Positions 1-8,693 are shown, counted from the stretch's first letter. The stretch: DNA of 64,000 nt from Mycobacterium sp. 852002-51971_SCH5477799-a (GCF_001667145.1 NZ_LZIF01000075.1:158884-222883), one strand, 5' to 3'. Notes: generated from the letters alone by a model not told the origin. Numbers and translations are program-made.

Positions 1-1692
1 GATGTCGTACTCCTCGCAGAACAGGCCGGGGGGACCGCATGCGGTGCGATTGCGTTCGAACCAGCGCATCGCGCAATGACCATGACCCAGATGGTGTTCG
101 GCCAGCGCCATCATGAATCCGCACAGCAGAAACGCCCCTTCTGCATCACCCAGGTCACGCTCGTCGTGGCGGAAGCGGTACACGAATCCGTCGTGGGTCA
201 GGTCGCGGCGAACGGCATCGAGGGTGGCGCGGGTGCGCGGGTCGGATACTGGCACGGCGCCGCGTAGGGGCGGCAGAACCAGCGACGCGTCGACTTGGTG
301 CAGTTGCGGGCTGCGTTGCCAGTATCCCTCCTGCCGGTGCAGGCTGCTGGCGGCCGTTTCGGCCAGGATCTTGTCGGCCAGTGACGTACACGCGGCAATC
401 TCGGGGCCGTCCCCGGCCACCTTGGCGATGCGGCGAAGCCCGGCCACACAGGCCAGCCGGGACTGCGTCCAGTGCTCATCATCGATCTCCCAGATTCCGG
501 CCTCCGGCTCGCGCCAGCGCTTCTCAATGGCGGAGATCGCCGCCTGGGCCGCGCGCCATCCTTGGGCGTCGAGCCGGTCGACGGATCCCGCCATCGCGAA
601 CAGCTGCAGCGCCTCGCCGAAGACGTCGAGCTGAAATTGCTCGTTGACCCGGTTGCCGAGCTTGTCGTTGCCGCCGGGGTAGCCGGGCAGGTCGAGAGTT
701 TGTTCGCTGGGCACGCGACCGCCGGTGACGGTGTAGGCGGGCTTGAGGTTCGGGCCGTCCTCGAGCAGCCGCGCGCCGACGAACTCGACGGCGCGGTCGA
801 GCAGCTCGGTGGCCCCCGCGGCTGCCGCCGCAATACCGGCATACGCCTGGTCCCGGACCCAGGCGTAGCGGTAGTCGTAATTGCGGTTGGTGTGCGCGCG
901 TTCGGGCAGGCTCATTGTTGCGGCGGCGACCATTCCGCCGCCGCTGCTGGTCAGCCCACGCAGCACCGCGTACGCGTGATGCCCGTCGCGAGGCGCAATG
1001 GCGCAGTTCAACTGCGGGACGTGGCGGTGCCACGCGTCGTTGGTGGCATCCCAGCTGATTGTCGGATCGGGCGGCTGATCGGGCAGTGCGCGCTCGGAGA
1101 ACTCGAGCACGAGGTCGTGCTCCTGCCCCTCGCGGATGGTGATCTCACAACTGAGCACTTCCCTGCTGCCGTGTGCGGAGCGCACGGTACGCGCGGCGTG
1201 GCCGCCCAGCCACCGCCAGCGCAACTTTCCCGACCGGCCGCTCCAGATCCCGTTATCGAAGGTCGGCCGCCCCGGGCCGTGGCGGCCGAACCCGGCGCTC
1301 GGTTGCAACAGCACCCGTAGCCGCGTCGTCCCGCGGCAACCAACGATGCGCCGCAGCAGCACCACCCGGTCGGGGTCGCCGGGAAAAGCCAGTGCCTCGC
1401 GGCACTCCACGATGCTGTCGCGGGTGATCCACCGATTGCGCCAGATCAACGACCCGGGTTCGTAATAGCCACCCCACACGTGCCGCACATCGGTCGGGGT
1501 GATCGCGTACACCCCGTTGCCTCCGATCAGGTTGGAGAAGACGGCGTCGGAGTCCCAGCCCGGCGCGCACATCCACGCGACGTCGCCCCGCGGGCCGACC
1601 AGCGCGCCGCGCTCCCCGTCGGCGAGGAGCGCGTACTCGCGCAGCACCCGCGGCGGGAACGCCGCCTCGATGTCGATGGTTTGCTCAGCCAC
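1..1692 (-). CDS. Glycoside hydrolase family 15 protein (glucoamylase/trehalase type), 3' end outside window
   Basis: GH15 enzymes hydrolyse alpha-glucosidic bonds; mycobacterial members include trehalases and glucoamylase-like proteins, so the substrate is uncertain. The 564 codons visible start with GTG at 1692 (VAEQTIDIEAAF). The N-terminal GH15 pattern follows: EYALLADGERGALVGPRG, then a WMCAPGWDSDAVF segment. The catalytic-region motif YAWVRDQA is encoded near 860-885 and a GGNDKLGNRVNEQFQ stretch follows. The family is usually about 580-660 residues, so little is missing. There is no signal peptide, so it is probably cytoplasmic. The start overlaps the end of the upstream GMC gene by 8 bases, so the two are probably translationally coupled. 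The operon context suggests that sugar released here may feed the adjacent dehydrogenase; that is inference. Confidence 0.85.
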   Translation of the reverse strand, partial: MAEQTIDIEAAFPPRVLREYALLADGERGALVGPRGDVAWMCAPGWDSDAVFSNLIGGNGVYAITPTDVRHVWGGYYEPGSLIWRNRWITRDSIVECREALAFPGDPDRVVLLRRIVGCRGTTRLRVLLQPSAGFGRHGPGRPTFDNGIWSGRSGKLRWRWLGGHAARTVRSAHGSREVLSCEITIREGQEHDLVLEFSERALPDQPPDPTISWDATNDAWHRHVPQLNCAIAPRDGHHAYAVLRGLTSSGGGMVAAATMSLPERAHTNRNYDYRYAWVRDQAYAGIAAAAAGATELLDRAVEFVGARLLEDGPNLKPAYTVTGGRVPSEQTLDLPGYPGGNDKLGNRVNEQFQLDVFGEALQLFAMAGSVDRLDAQGWRAAQAAISAIEKRWREPEAGIWEIDDEHWTQSRLACVAGLRRIAKVAGDGPEIAACTSLADKILAETAASSLHRQEGYWQRSPQLHQVDASLVLPPLRGAVPVSDPRTRATLDAVRRDLTHDGFVYRFRHDERDLGDAEGAFLLCGFMMALAEHHLGHGHCAMRWFERNRTACGPPGLFCEEYDI

Positions 1693-3385
1693 GGGCTCCC
1701 GCCTTTGACGGCCTCCGTCCGGCGGTGGCGTCGATCTTGCCGGTGGCCAACCGCTCGGCGAGCCGCGAGGCGAGCGCCATGATGGTCAGCGCGGGGTTCG
1801 CCGAGCCCTGCGTCGGGCACACCGAGCCGTCGGCGAGAAACAGGTTCGGTACGCCCCAGACGCGTTGATCGGAGTCGACAACCGAGTTCTCACGCCTGGT
1901 GCCCATACGGGCGCCGCCGATCAGGTGGGCGTAACGCTCGATGGTGAGCACGTCCTGGGCGTCCGCGGCGTGCAGGATGTCGGCGATCACCTTGGTGGAG
2001 TAGGCCATGTTGGCCTTGTCGTTGTCGCAGAGCGTGTAGTCGAACCGGGCCACCGGGATGCCGTACGGGTCCTTCTCCCCGGCCAGCGTCACGCGATTCT
2101 CAGGCAGTGGCAACAGCTCGTTGAGCACGCCGACGGTGGCCCAATGGTTGTAGTCGCGCATGTACTCCCGTAGGGCGCGGCCCCAGTGCCCGTCGGCCAG
2201 CACGTGTTCGGCCCATCCGATGGGCATCGGCGACACGGTCTGGATGGCAAAGCCGCGGGCGAAGCCACGGGAGAGGTCGGTCTCGTAGAACTGTTCGGAG
2301 GTCACCTCCGGGGGCGGCGCCTTGTACATCCGGACCTCCTCGGGCCACCGGCCCGCGGACTGGGTGGCGCCCTGCACCATCACGTAGCGCCCGACCTGAT
2401 CGTCGTTGTTGCCCAGCCCGTTCGGGAAGCGTTCGCTGGCCGAGTTCAATAGCAGGCGGGGCGTTTCGATCGAATACCCGGCAACGGCAACGACTTTGGC
2501 GCGCTGCAGCCGCTCCTTGCCGCCGATCTCGTCGTAGTAGACCACGCCCCGAGCGGCGCCGCTCTCGTCGAGCTCGACCCGGGTGGCCATGCAGTTGGCG
2601 CGGATCTCCACGGCATGGGCCAGCGCATCGGGCAGGTGCGTGACGTACGGGCTGGCCTTGGCGTTGACCTTGCAGCCCTGCAGGCAGTAGCCACGGTAGA
2701 TGCAGTGCGGGCGGTTGCCGAAGGTGCCGTTGACGATGCCGACGGGCCCGACGCGCATCTCGATGCCGAGCTTGAGCGCGCCCCGCCAGATCTTAGCGGC
2801 GGCGCCCGAAATAGGATGTGGGGCAAAGGGATAGCGATGCGGATCGCCCCACGGCCAGTTCTGCCCGGCCACCGGAAGCTCGAGCTCGACCTGCTCGTAG
2901 TGACGGCGGATGTCCTCGTAGCGGATGGGCCAGTCCGCCCCGACCCCGTCTCGGGTGTAGGTCTCGAAGTCGCTGGGGTGAAACCGCGGGGTGTAGCCGG
3001 CGTAATGCACCATCGAGCCGCCCACCCCGCGCCCGGAGTTGTTCTTGCCCAGCTCGATAGGGTCGTCGCCGCCGAGGATGCGTTTCTGGGTCCAGTACAA
3101 CGCATGCGAGCCGGCCTCGTCGGACACCCAGTCCTCGTCGGGATGCCAGAACGGGCCGGCCTCGAGGATCACGACCCGCCAGCCCTCGCGGGCCAGCCGC
3201 TGCGCCAGCACCGAACCGCCGGCCCCGGCACCCACCACAACCAGATCGACCTCGTCCTCGTCGGCATAGCGGCGCATGGTTTTCTCGCCCGGCAGGTCGC
3301 GCGTGTGTACGTCGAGCAGGAATCGCGAATCGTTGTCCTTCGGTTCGACCGCTCCTTTTAACAGACCGCGCAAGATGTCGCCCAT
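1685..3385 (-). CDS. GMC-family FAD-dependent oxidoreductase (sugar/polyol dehydrogenase type)
   Basis: 566 residues. This is an FAD-linked alcohol or sugar oxidoreductase of the glucose-methanol-choline type, most like the large subunit of gluconate 2-dehydrogenase-like enzymes. The dinucleotide-binding motif VVVGAGAGG is at about residues 49-57, followed by ILEAG about 20 residues on. The C-terminal GMC segment LFLADGSVCPTQGSANPALTIMALA carries the FAD-contacting residues. A Cys-rich piece (CIYRGYCLQGC) lies mid-protein. The ATG at 3385 overlaps the stop of the upstream subunit-3-like gene (TGATG), which decides the start. No Tat or Sec signal is visible. Upstream in-frame sequence runs through the neighbouring gene in another frame and is not coding for this protein. 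The physiological substrate cannot be told from sequence. Confidence 0.88.
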   Translation of the reverse strand: MGDILRGLLKGAVEPKDNDSRFLLDVHTRDLPGEKTMRRYADEDEVDLVVVGAGAGGSVLAQRLAREGWRVVILEAGPFWHPDEDWVSDEAGSHALYWTQKRILGGDDPIELGKNNSGRGVGGSMVHYAGYTPRFHPSDFETYTRDGVGADWPIRYEDIRRHYEQVELELPVAGQNWPWGDPHRYPFAPHPISGAAAKIWRGALKLGIEMRVGPVGIVNGTFGNRPHCIYRGYCLQGCKVNAKASPYVTHLPDALAHAVEIRANCMATRVELDESGAARGVVYYDEIGGKERLQRAKVVAVAGYSIETPRLLLNSASERFPNGLGNNDDQVGRYVMVQGATQSAGRWPEEVRMYKAPPPEVTSEQFYETDLSRGFARGFAIQTVSPMPIGWAEHVLADGHWGRALREYMRDYNHWATVGVLNELLPLPENRVTLAGEKDPYGIPVARFDYTLCDNDKANMAYSTKVIADILHAADAQDVLTIERYAHLIGGARMGTRRENSVVDSDQRVWGVPNLFLADGSVCPTQGSANPALTIMALASRLAERLATGKIDATAGRRPSKAGARG

Positions 3386-4131
3386 CACAACTCCCCGTTC
3401 CGCACGATCTGCACCGGATCCTCGTCGGTGGCACCGCGGGTCTCGTATGGTTCGCGCGCGGCGGCCGGTCCGGTGGCGCCGCCGAGGCGCATGAAACCGC
3501 GCGGGTAGGCCGGGCCGCCGAATCCGATCTCGTTCCACGCCCATGGGTGGGAGTAGAAGCCGGACAAGGTCGCTCGCATGCACACCGACCACGCGCGCTT
3601 GACGTTCAGGCTCTCCCACACTCCGCCCTGCAGTTCGGCCTGGGAGAACTTGTCGACGATCGCCTCGCGGGTGGTGATATCGGCGTCGGCGAACGAGGGT
3701 GCACCGTAGTGGGTCGACGCCGTCTCGTCGAGCCCGCGCAGCACCAGCCGCCAGGTGTCGCGGTCGTCGGGCATATCGGCGTACTGGTAGCCGTCGAGGC
3801 GCCCGTCGGCGAGCTTGGAGTCGACCGACTCGGCCACCGGAACGCGCGGGTCGACGTCCTGCGCCAGCACCGTGTCGCAGAACGCGCGCAGGCACGGTTC
3901 CTCTTCGGACGTGAAAAACCGCAAGGGGCCGGGCGGTTCGAGCCGCGCCAGCACCACCTTCCGGGTGGCCTCGTCCCACTTGTCCGCGGTTTCCAGCACG
4001 TCGTAATCGGGGTAGCGCCCGATCATCTGCGGCGTGACGCCGCGACGTTGCTTGGGTAGCCAGGACGGGTGCGGCGGTTTGCCGTCGGGGCGCAGATTGG
4101 GCAGGTGGTCGGGGCGCGAGGTGTTGGCCAT
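3385..4131 (-). CDS. Gluconate 2-dehydrogenase subunit 3-like protein
   Basis: 248 residues, matching the pattern of the small (subunit 3) partner of GMC dehydrogenases: FFTSEEEPCLRAFCDTVLAQD near the N-terminus, then an acidic helical region with DTWRLVLRGLDETA and REAIVDKFSQAEL, and an aromatic-rich C-terminal part (GFYSHPWAWNEIGFGGPAYPRGF). In known three-subunit enzymes this subunit accompanies the flavoprotein, often exported by Tat. Here the N-terminus (MANTSRPDHLPNLRPDGK) has no twin-arginine or hydrophobic segment, so export is unlikely as annotated. The ATG at 4131 is 18 bases after the preceding membrane-protein gene, and the stop overlaps the GMC start, so the genes form one operon. 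Confidence 0.8.
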   Translation of the reverse strand: MANTSRPDHLPNLRPDGKPPHPSWLPKQRRGVTPQMIGRYPDYDVLETADKWDEATRKVVLARLEPPGPLRFFTSEEEPCLRAFCDTVLAQDVDPRVPVAESVDSKLADGRLDGYQYADMPDDRDTWRLVLRGLDETASTHYGAPSFADADITTREAIVDKFSQAELQGGVWESLNVKRAWSVCMRATLSGFYSHPWAWNEIGFGGPAYPRGFMRLGGATGPAAAREPYETRGATDEDPVQIVRNGEL

Positions 4132-4149
4132 CTCAGGAATCCCAGCGCC

Positions 4150-4653
4150 CTAACCCCGGAACCGCTCGCGGCGAAGGATCGAGGCCAGTAACCCCATCCC
4201 CCCGACCATGCACATTAATCCCGGCGCCGCGATCGGGGGCCCCATCGGCACGTTGTAAGACGCGTTCTTCCATCCGCCCGGCTTGCGGGCGACCCCGCGT
4301 GCGTGCAGGTATTCACCCATCAGCCCGTTAGCCGTGTAGATGCCCGCGGTGATCGGCAGCCAGAGTTTGGCCCAGCGCCGCGAGAACACCCCACCGATTC
4401 CGGCGACGACCACCGGCGGGGTCACCACGATCGGGCTCCACATCCACTTGTTGCCGAAGCTGGCTTTGTAGTGCTCGAAGTAGATCTCGGCCGTGGTGAC
4501 CAGTGCCGCTATGGCCGTCAGCCCGGACAGCGAGCGTTCGAAACGGCCGTGCGCGACGTCGTACAAAGCTCGCCCGGCCAAATGTTGGACCTCGCCGAGT
4601 CCGTCCCCGGCGGTGCGGTCTTTTGACCGTCCGCCGTTGCCCAGCAACAACAT
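4150..4653 (-). CDS. Small integral membrane protein of the GMC dehydrogenase cluster
   Basis: 167 residues, not assigned to a named family. After a polar N-terminus (to about residue 40) there are roughly four hydrophobic segments: around residues 43-58 (LTAIAALVTTAEIYF), 72-90 (SPIVVTPPVVVAGIGGVF), 97-110 (LWLPITAGIYTANGL), and 140-160 near the end (PPIAAPGLMCMVGGMGLLASIL). Its position just upstream of the subunit-3-like and GMC genes, 18 bases apart on the same strand, suggests it could anchor or electronically couple the dehydrogenase at the membrane. There is no heme-binding CxxCH, so it is not the usual cytochrome c subunit. The function is inference from context only. Confidence 0.7.
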   Translation of the reverse strand: MLLLGNGGRSKDRTAGDGLGEVQHLAGRALYDVAHGRFERSLSGLTAIAALVTTAEIYFEHYKASFGNKWMWSPIVVTPPVVVAGIGGVFSRRWAKLWLPITAGIYTANGLMGEYLHARGVARKPGGWKNASYNVPMGPPIAAPGLMCMVGGMGLLASILRRERFRG

Positions 4654-4692
4654 TTGTCTCCCTTTCTCGCGCGCGTTTGCCTGGGTCGGCGA

Positions 4693-4830
4693 TTACCGGC
4701 CCCGGGCTGGTTTGGTTGATGGAGTCCTTGGCGGCCCTTCGCTCGCCAAGGACGTCGTCTTTCGTGGCCGCTGGAATGCGGTGGTGATTTCGGTGGTGCG
4801 CTCGCCGAGTGAATCCGTCGTGGTGTCCAT
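4693..4830 (-). CDS. Possible 45-aa leader ORF ahead of the GMC cluster
   Basis: A short reading frame begins with ATG at 4830 (MDTTTDSLGERTTEITTAFQ) behind a GAGG motif about 7 bases upstream and ends 40 bases before the membrane-protein gene. It is Thr-rich and matches no family I recognise. The hairpin at 4724-4753 lies inside it. A second frame over the same bases also reads without stops, so this may be a decayed gene or a regulatory leader rather than a real protein. Confidence 0.25.
   Translation of the reverse strand: MDTTTDSLGERTTEITTAFQRPRKTTSLASEGPPRTPSTKPARGR
4724..4753. promoter_or_regulatory. 10-bp perfect hairpin in the leader of the GMC cluster
   Basis: GTCCTTGGCG at 4724-4733 is the exact reverse complement of CGCCAAGGAC at 4744-4753, with a 10-base loop. 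It lies about 70 bases upstream of the membrane-protein start on the minus strand. There is no T-tract, so it may be an attenuator, an mRNA-stabilising stem or a factor-independent terminator. Confidence 0.4.
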
Positions 4831-5057
4831 AAAGCGACCTCGCCTTCGGGCTGGGAAGGAAGCACGGCCTGACGGGCTCCGGCCCCGGCACTGTCAAAGC
4901 AGTAACGGTCGCCAAAACCGCCCAGAAAACTGGGAAGCGCCCAGCTGTGTCTTTCAACCGAGAAGGCCCCGACAACGCGTCGCGACCGAAGCGCAACGGC
5001 TGTGTACCCGGCGTCCTGCTGCGCAAACCGGGTTCGCAGCTTGTTCTCAGCGTGCCT

Positions 5058-5299
5058 TCAGGAGGGCAGGCCGCGCCGATGGATCCGCTTTCGGGGAAGC
5101 CGGCGGATCACGATGCGATGGAACCCCTTGTCGCGTAATCGCTTGAGCATGAGTCGTCGAACCTGCATCGAAATCGCCGGCGAGAGGCGATCCAGGTACC
5201 ACAGCGCCCTCCACCACGCGGGCACGATGACGATCGCGTCCCCACCAACACTGCTCGCAGGGTGAGGAATGCGACCTTGCCCGACAAGCTCGACACCAT
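5058..5299 (-). pseudogene. Internally deleted short-chain dehydrogenase (SDR) remnant
   Basis: On the minus strand an ATG at 5299 opens MVSSLSGKVAFLT, the beta-1 strand that begins most SDR proteins just before the TGxxxGxG motif. That motif is missing. In another frame the sequence continues as a typical SDR C-terminus: GGDAIVIVPAWWRALWYLDRLSPA, then VRRLMLKRLRDKGFHR, to a stop at 5058. About 200 residues, including the catalytic Ser/Tyr/Lys, are absent, so this is a dead gene left by an internal deletion. No function is expected. The region from 4831 to 5496 holds nothing else convincing apart from the promoter area of the downstream fusion gene. Confidence 0.55.
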
Positions 5300-5496
5300 G
5301 AGGGAAGGATAGGCCGCCGCCCGCGCAGCTAGGCCTGGTGATGGCCGCGCAAGGCGACGGCGGCGCACAACGCGTCGGCCATCGTGCGGCCACACCGGAA
5401 AACCGGGCCATCGGCACCCGATTCAGGGGAACCACTGCCGTTCTAGCTGGCCTGATGTGCCATGATGTCCAAGCTGTCAACACTCAGGGAGCAGCA

Positions 5497-8481
5497 GTGG
5501 ATCTCAATTTTTCGATGGTCACACGACCGGTCGAGCGGCTGATCGCCACGGCGCAGAACGGGCTGGAAGTCTTGCGCCTGGGGGGCTTGGAAACCGGCAG
5601 CGTCCCGTCGCCGTCGCAGATCGTCGAGAGCGTGCCGATGTACAAGCTCCGGCGATACTTCCCGCCGGACAGCCGCGGTGGCCAGTCGCCCGTCGGGCCG
5701 CCGGTGCTGATGGTGCACCCAATGATGATGTCGGCGGACATGTGGGACGTGACGCGCGACGAAGGCGCCGTGGGGATCCTGCACGCGAGAGGGCTCGACC
5801 CCTGGGTCATCGATTTCGGCGAACCCGACAAGGTCGAAGGCGGCATGCGCCGCACCCTGGCCGATCACATCGTCGCGCTCAGCCAGGCCATCGACACGGT
5901 GAGGGACGCCACCGGCAGCGACATCCATCTGGTCGGCTATTCGCAGGGCGGCATGTGGTGCTACCAAGTCGCCGCCTACCGGCGTTCGAAAAGCCTGGCC
6001 AGCATCGTCACCTTCGGTTCGCCGGTGGATACCCTGGCCGCGCTGCCCATGGGCATCCCGGCGAACTTCGCTGCGCCCGCCGCCAACTTCATGGCCGACC
6101 ACGTCTTCAGCCGGCTGGCCATCCCGAGCTGGATGGCGCGGACCGGCTTCCAGATGCTCGACCCGCTCAAGACCGCCAAGGCGCGCGTCGACTTCGTGCG
6201 CCAGCTGCACGACCGGGAGGCGCTGCTCCCGCGCGAGCAACAGCGCCGGTTCCTTGAGCGCGAAGGCTGGATCGCCTGGTCGGGCCCGGCGATCTCCGAA
6301 CTGCTCAAGCAATTCATCGCCCACAACCGGATGATGACCGGCGGCTTCGCCGTCAACGGTCAAATGGTCACCCTCACCGACATCACCTGCCCGGTGCTGG
6401 CCTTCGTCGGCGAGGTGGACGACATCGGGCAGCCGGCGTCGGTGCGCGGTATCCGGCGGGCGGCGCCGGACGCCGAAGTGTACGAATCCACCATCCGCAC
6501 AGGTCATTTCGGCCTGGTCGTCGGATCCAAAGCGGCGCAACAGAGTTGGCCGACGGTGGCCGAATGGGTCAAGTGGTTGTCGGTGGGAGGCGACAAACCC
6601 GACAGCATCGACCTGATGGCCGACCAGCCCGGGGAGCACTCCGACAGCGGAGTCGCATTGAGTTCCCGGGTGGCGCACGGAGTCGGTGAAGTCTCCGAGG
6701 CGGCGCTGGGGCTGGTCCGCGGAGCGGCCACCACCGTCGTCGCGGCCAACAAGTCGGTGCGCACCCTGGCCGTCGAGACCGCCCGCACCATTCCGCGACT
6801 GGTCCGCCTGGGCCAGATCAACGACCACACCCGGATTTCGCTGGGCCGAATCATCGAAGAGCAGGCCCACAACGCGCCCCAGGGCGAATTCCTGCTATTC
6901 GATGGCCGCGTGCACACCTACGAGGCGGTTAACCGGCGCGTCAACAACGTCGTTCGCGGCCTGATCGAGGTCGGGGTGCGCCAGGGTGACCGGGTGGGTG
7001 TGTTGATGGAAACCCGGCCCAGCGCGCTCGTGGCCATCGCCGCCCTGTCCCGGCTCGGCGCCACCGGGGTGGTGATGCGGCCCGACGCCGAGCTGGCCGC
7101 ATCGGTGCGGCTCGGGGGAGTGACCGAGCTACTGACCGATCCCACCAACCTTGAGGCTGTGCTGTGCTCCGACCGCCAAGGGCTGCGTCAGGTGCTGGTG
7201 CTTGGTGGTGGAGAGTCGCGGGATCTGCACCTGCCCGAGGACTCCGACGTCATCGACATGGAGAAAATCGACCCGGACGCCGTCGAGTTGCCCGGGTGGT
7301 ATCGCCCCAACCCGGGACTGGCCCGCGATCTGGCGTTCATCGCTTTCAGCGCGGCCGGGGGCGAGCTGGTGGCCAGGCAGATCACCAACTACCGCTGGGC
7401 GGTGTCCGCCTTCGGTACCGCCTCGACGGCCGCCCTGGATCGCCGCGACACCGTCTACTGCCTGACGCCGCTGCACCACGAGTCGGCACTGCTGGTCAGC
7501 CTCGGCGGCGCAGTGGTCGGCGGCACCCGCATCGCGCTGTCGCGCGGCCTGGACCCGACCCGATTCGTTCAGGAGGTGCGCCAGTACGGCGTCACCGTGG
7601 TGTCCTATACGTGGGCCATGCTCCGCGAGATCGTCGACGATCCCGCGTTCGTGCTGCAGGGCAACCACCCGGTGCGGCTGTTCATCGGTTCCGGCATGCC
7701 GACCGGCCTGTGGGGGCGCGTCGTCGAGGCCTTCGCGCCCGCCCACGTCGTCGAGTTCTTCGCCACCACCGACGGGCAGGCCGTATTGGCCAACGTGTCC
7801 GGCGCCAAGGTCGGCAGCAAGGGCCGCCCGCTGCCGGGCGCCGGGCGAATCGAGTTGGGCGCCTACGACGTCGAGCATGACCTGATCCTGGAGAACGAGC
7901 GCGGCTTCGTGCAGATCGCCGAACCCAAACAGGTGGGGGTCCTGCTCGCCGCCTCCAACGGTCCGATCGATCCGAACGCCTCGGTCAAACGCGGCGTGTT
8001 CGCCGCCGGTGACACCTGGATATCGACCGAATACCTGTTCTACCGCGACGACGACGGCGACTATTGGCTGGCGGGCAGGCGCGGCTCGGTGGTGCGCACC
8101 GCGCGCGGCCTGGTCTTCGCCGAGCCCGTGACCGACGCGCTGGGTTGCATCAACGGAGTCGACCTCGCGGTGACATACAACGTTCCGCTGGGCGACCACG
8201 AGGTGGCGGCGTCGGCGGTCACGCTGTTGCCGGGGGCCTCCATCACCGCGGCCGACCTGACCGAGGCTTTCGCCAAGCTTCCGATCGGCCTGGGACCCGA
8301 CATCGTGTGCGTGGTGCCGGAGATGAACCTGAGCGCGACATTCCGGCCCACGGTCAGTGCGCTGCGCGCGGCCGGCATCCCGAAGGCCGGACGTCACGTC
8401 TGGTATTTCGACGCCGACGCCGAGCAGTACCGCCGGCTGACTCCCGGGGTTCGAGCCGAGCTGAACCGAGCGCAGTCATGA
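5497..8481 (+). CDS. Bifunctional alpha/beta-hydrolase and acyl-CoA synthetase-like protein (Rv1683 type)
   Basis: 994 residues, the counterpart of M. tuberculosis Rv1683, a fusion linked to triacylglycerol and lipid-body metabolism. The N-terminal 370 residues are an alpha/beta hydrolase related to polyhydroxyalkanoate synthase/lipases: VLMVHPMMMSADMW, the nucleophile elbow GYSQGG, and a late aspartate/histidine pair (GEVDD, RTGHFG). The C-terminal 550 residues are an AMP-binding acyl-CoA synthetase domain starting near QGEFLLFDGRVHTYEAVNRR. Its phosphate-binding loop (AFIAFSAAGGELVARQ) lacks the usual SGTTG sequence, so its ligase activity is doubtful. GTG at 5497 is chosen because AGGGAG sits 5 bases upstream and the protein then begins like Rv1683 (DLNFSMVTRP). 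The longer in-frame extension to 5338 has no homology. Confidence 0.9.
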   Translation: MDLNFSMVTRPVERLIATAQNGLEVLRLGGLETGSVPSPSQIVESVPMYKLRRYFPPDSRGGQSPVGPPVLMVHPMMMSADMWDVTRDEGAVGILHARGLDPWVIDFGEPDKVEGGMRRTLADHIVALSQAIDTVRDATGSDIHLVGYSQGGMWCYQVAAYRRSKSLASIVTFGSPVDTLAALPMGIPANFAAPAANFMADHVFSRLAIPSWMARTGFQMLDPLKTAKARVDFVRQLHDREALLPREQQRRFLEREGWIAWSGPAISELLKQFIAHNRMMTGGFAVNGQMVTLTDITCPVLAFVGEVDDIGQPASVRGIRRAAPDAEVYESTIRTGHFGLVVGSKAAQQSWPTVAEWVKWLSVGGDKPDSIDLMADQPGEHSDSGVALSSRVAHGVGEVSEAALGLVRGAATTVVAANKSVRTLAVETARTIPRLVRLGQINDHTRISLGRIIEEQAHNAPQGEFLLFDGRVHTYEAVNRRVNNVVRGLIEVGVRQGDRVGVLMETRPSALVAIAALSRLGATGVVMRPDAELAASVRLGGVTELLTDPTNLEAVLCSDRQGLRQVLVLGGGESRDLHLPEDSDVIDMEKIDPDAVELPGWYRPNPGLARDLAFIAFSAAGGELVARQITNYRWAVSAFGTASTAALDRRDTVYCLTPLHHESALLVSLGGAVVGGTRIALSRGLDPTRFVQEVRQYGVTVVSYTWAMLREIVDDPAFVLQGNHPVRLFIGSGMPTGLWGRVVEAFAPAHVVEFFATTDGQAVLANVSGAKVGSKGRPLPGAGRIELGAYDVEHDLILENERGFVQIAEPKQVGVLLAASNGPIDPNASVKRGVFAAGDTWISTEYLFYRDDDGDYWLAGRRGSVVRTARGLVFAEPVTDALGCINGVDLAVTYNVPLGDHEVAASAVTLLPGASITAADLTEAFAKLPIGLGPDIVCVVPEMNLSATFRPTVSALRAAGIPKAGRHVWYFDADAEQYRRLTPGVRAELNRAQS

Positions 8482-8693
8482 TCGACGATGCACTGCTGAA
8501 CATCCTGGTGTGCCCGGACGACCGCGGCCCACTGGTGTTGGTGGGGGACGAGCTGCTCTATAACCCGCGGCTGCGGCGTGCGTACCGCATCGAGGACGGC
8601 ATCCCGGTGCTGCTCATCGACGAGGCCCGCGACGTCGGCGACGACGAGCACGCCCGGCTCATGGCACAAGCCCGTCCGGCAGATCCCCGGTGA
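8478..8693 (+). CDS. Trm112-like small zinc-ribbon-type protein (Rv1684 type)
   Basis: 71 residues, counterpart of Rv1684, of the Trm112/YcaR family (MIDDALLNILVCPDDRGPLV, then YNPRLRRAYRIEDGIPVLLIDEAR). Full Trm112 proteins bind zinc through four cysteines. Here only the CP of the first knuckle is present, so zinc binding is unlikely. YcaR-type proteins often carry this degenerate form. The ATG overlaps the stop of the upstream fusion gene (ATGA), so the two are coupled. The last 35 bases overlap the convergent tetR gene. The role is unknown; members of the family activate methyltransferases. Confidence 0.8.
   Translation: MIDDALLNILVCPDDRGPLVLVGDELLYNPRLRRAYRIEDGIPVLLIDEARDVGDDEHARLMAQARPADPR

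Noticed and set aside
3386..3979. Fusion of the GMC oxidoreductase with an N-terminal extension
   Set aside because: The upstream sequence is the subunit-3-like gene read in the wrong frame; the TGATG overlap supports two separate genes.
5338..5496. 53-codon in-frame N-terminal extension of the Rv1683-like protein
   Set aside because: No ribosome site at 5338 and no resemblance to the family start; GTG 5497 has AGGGAG at good spacing.
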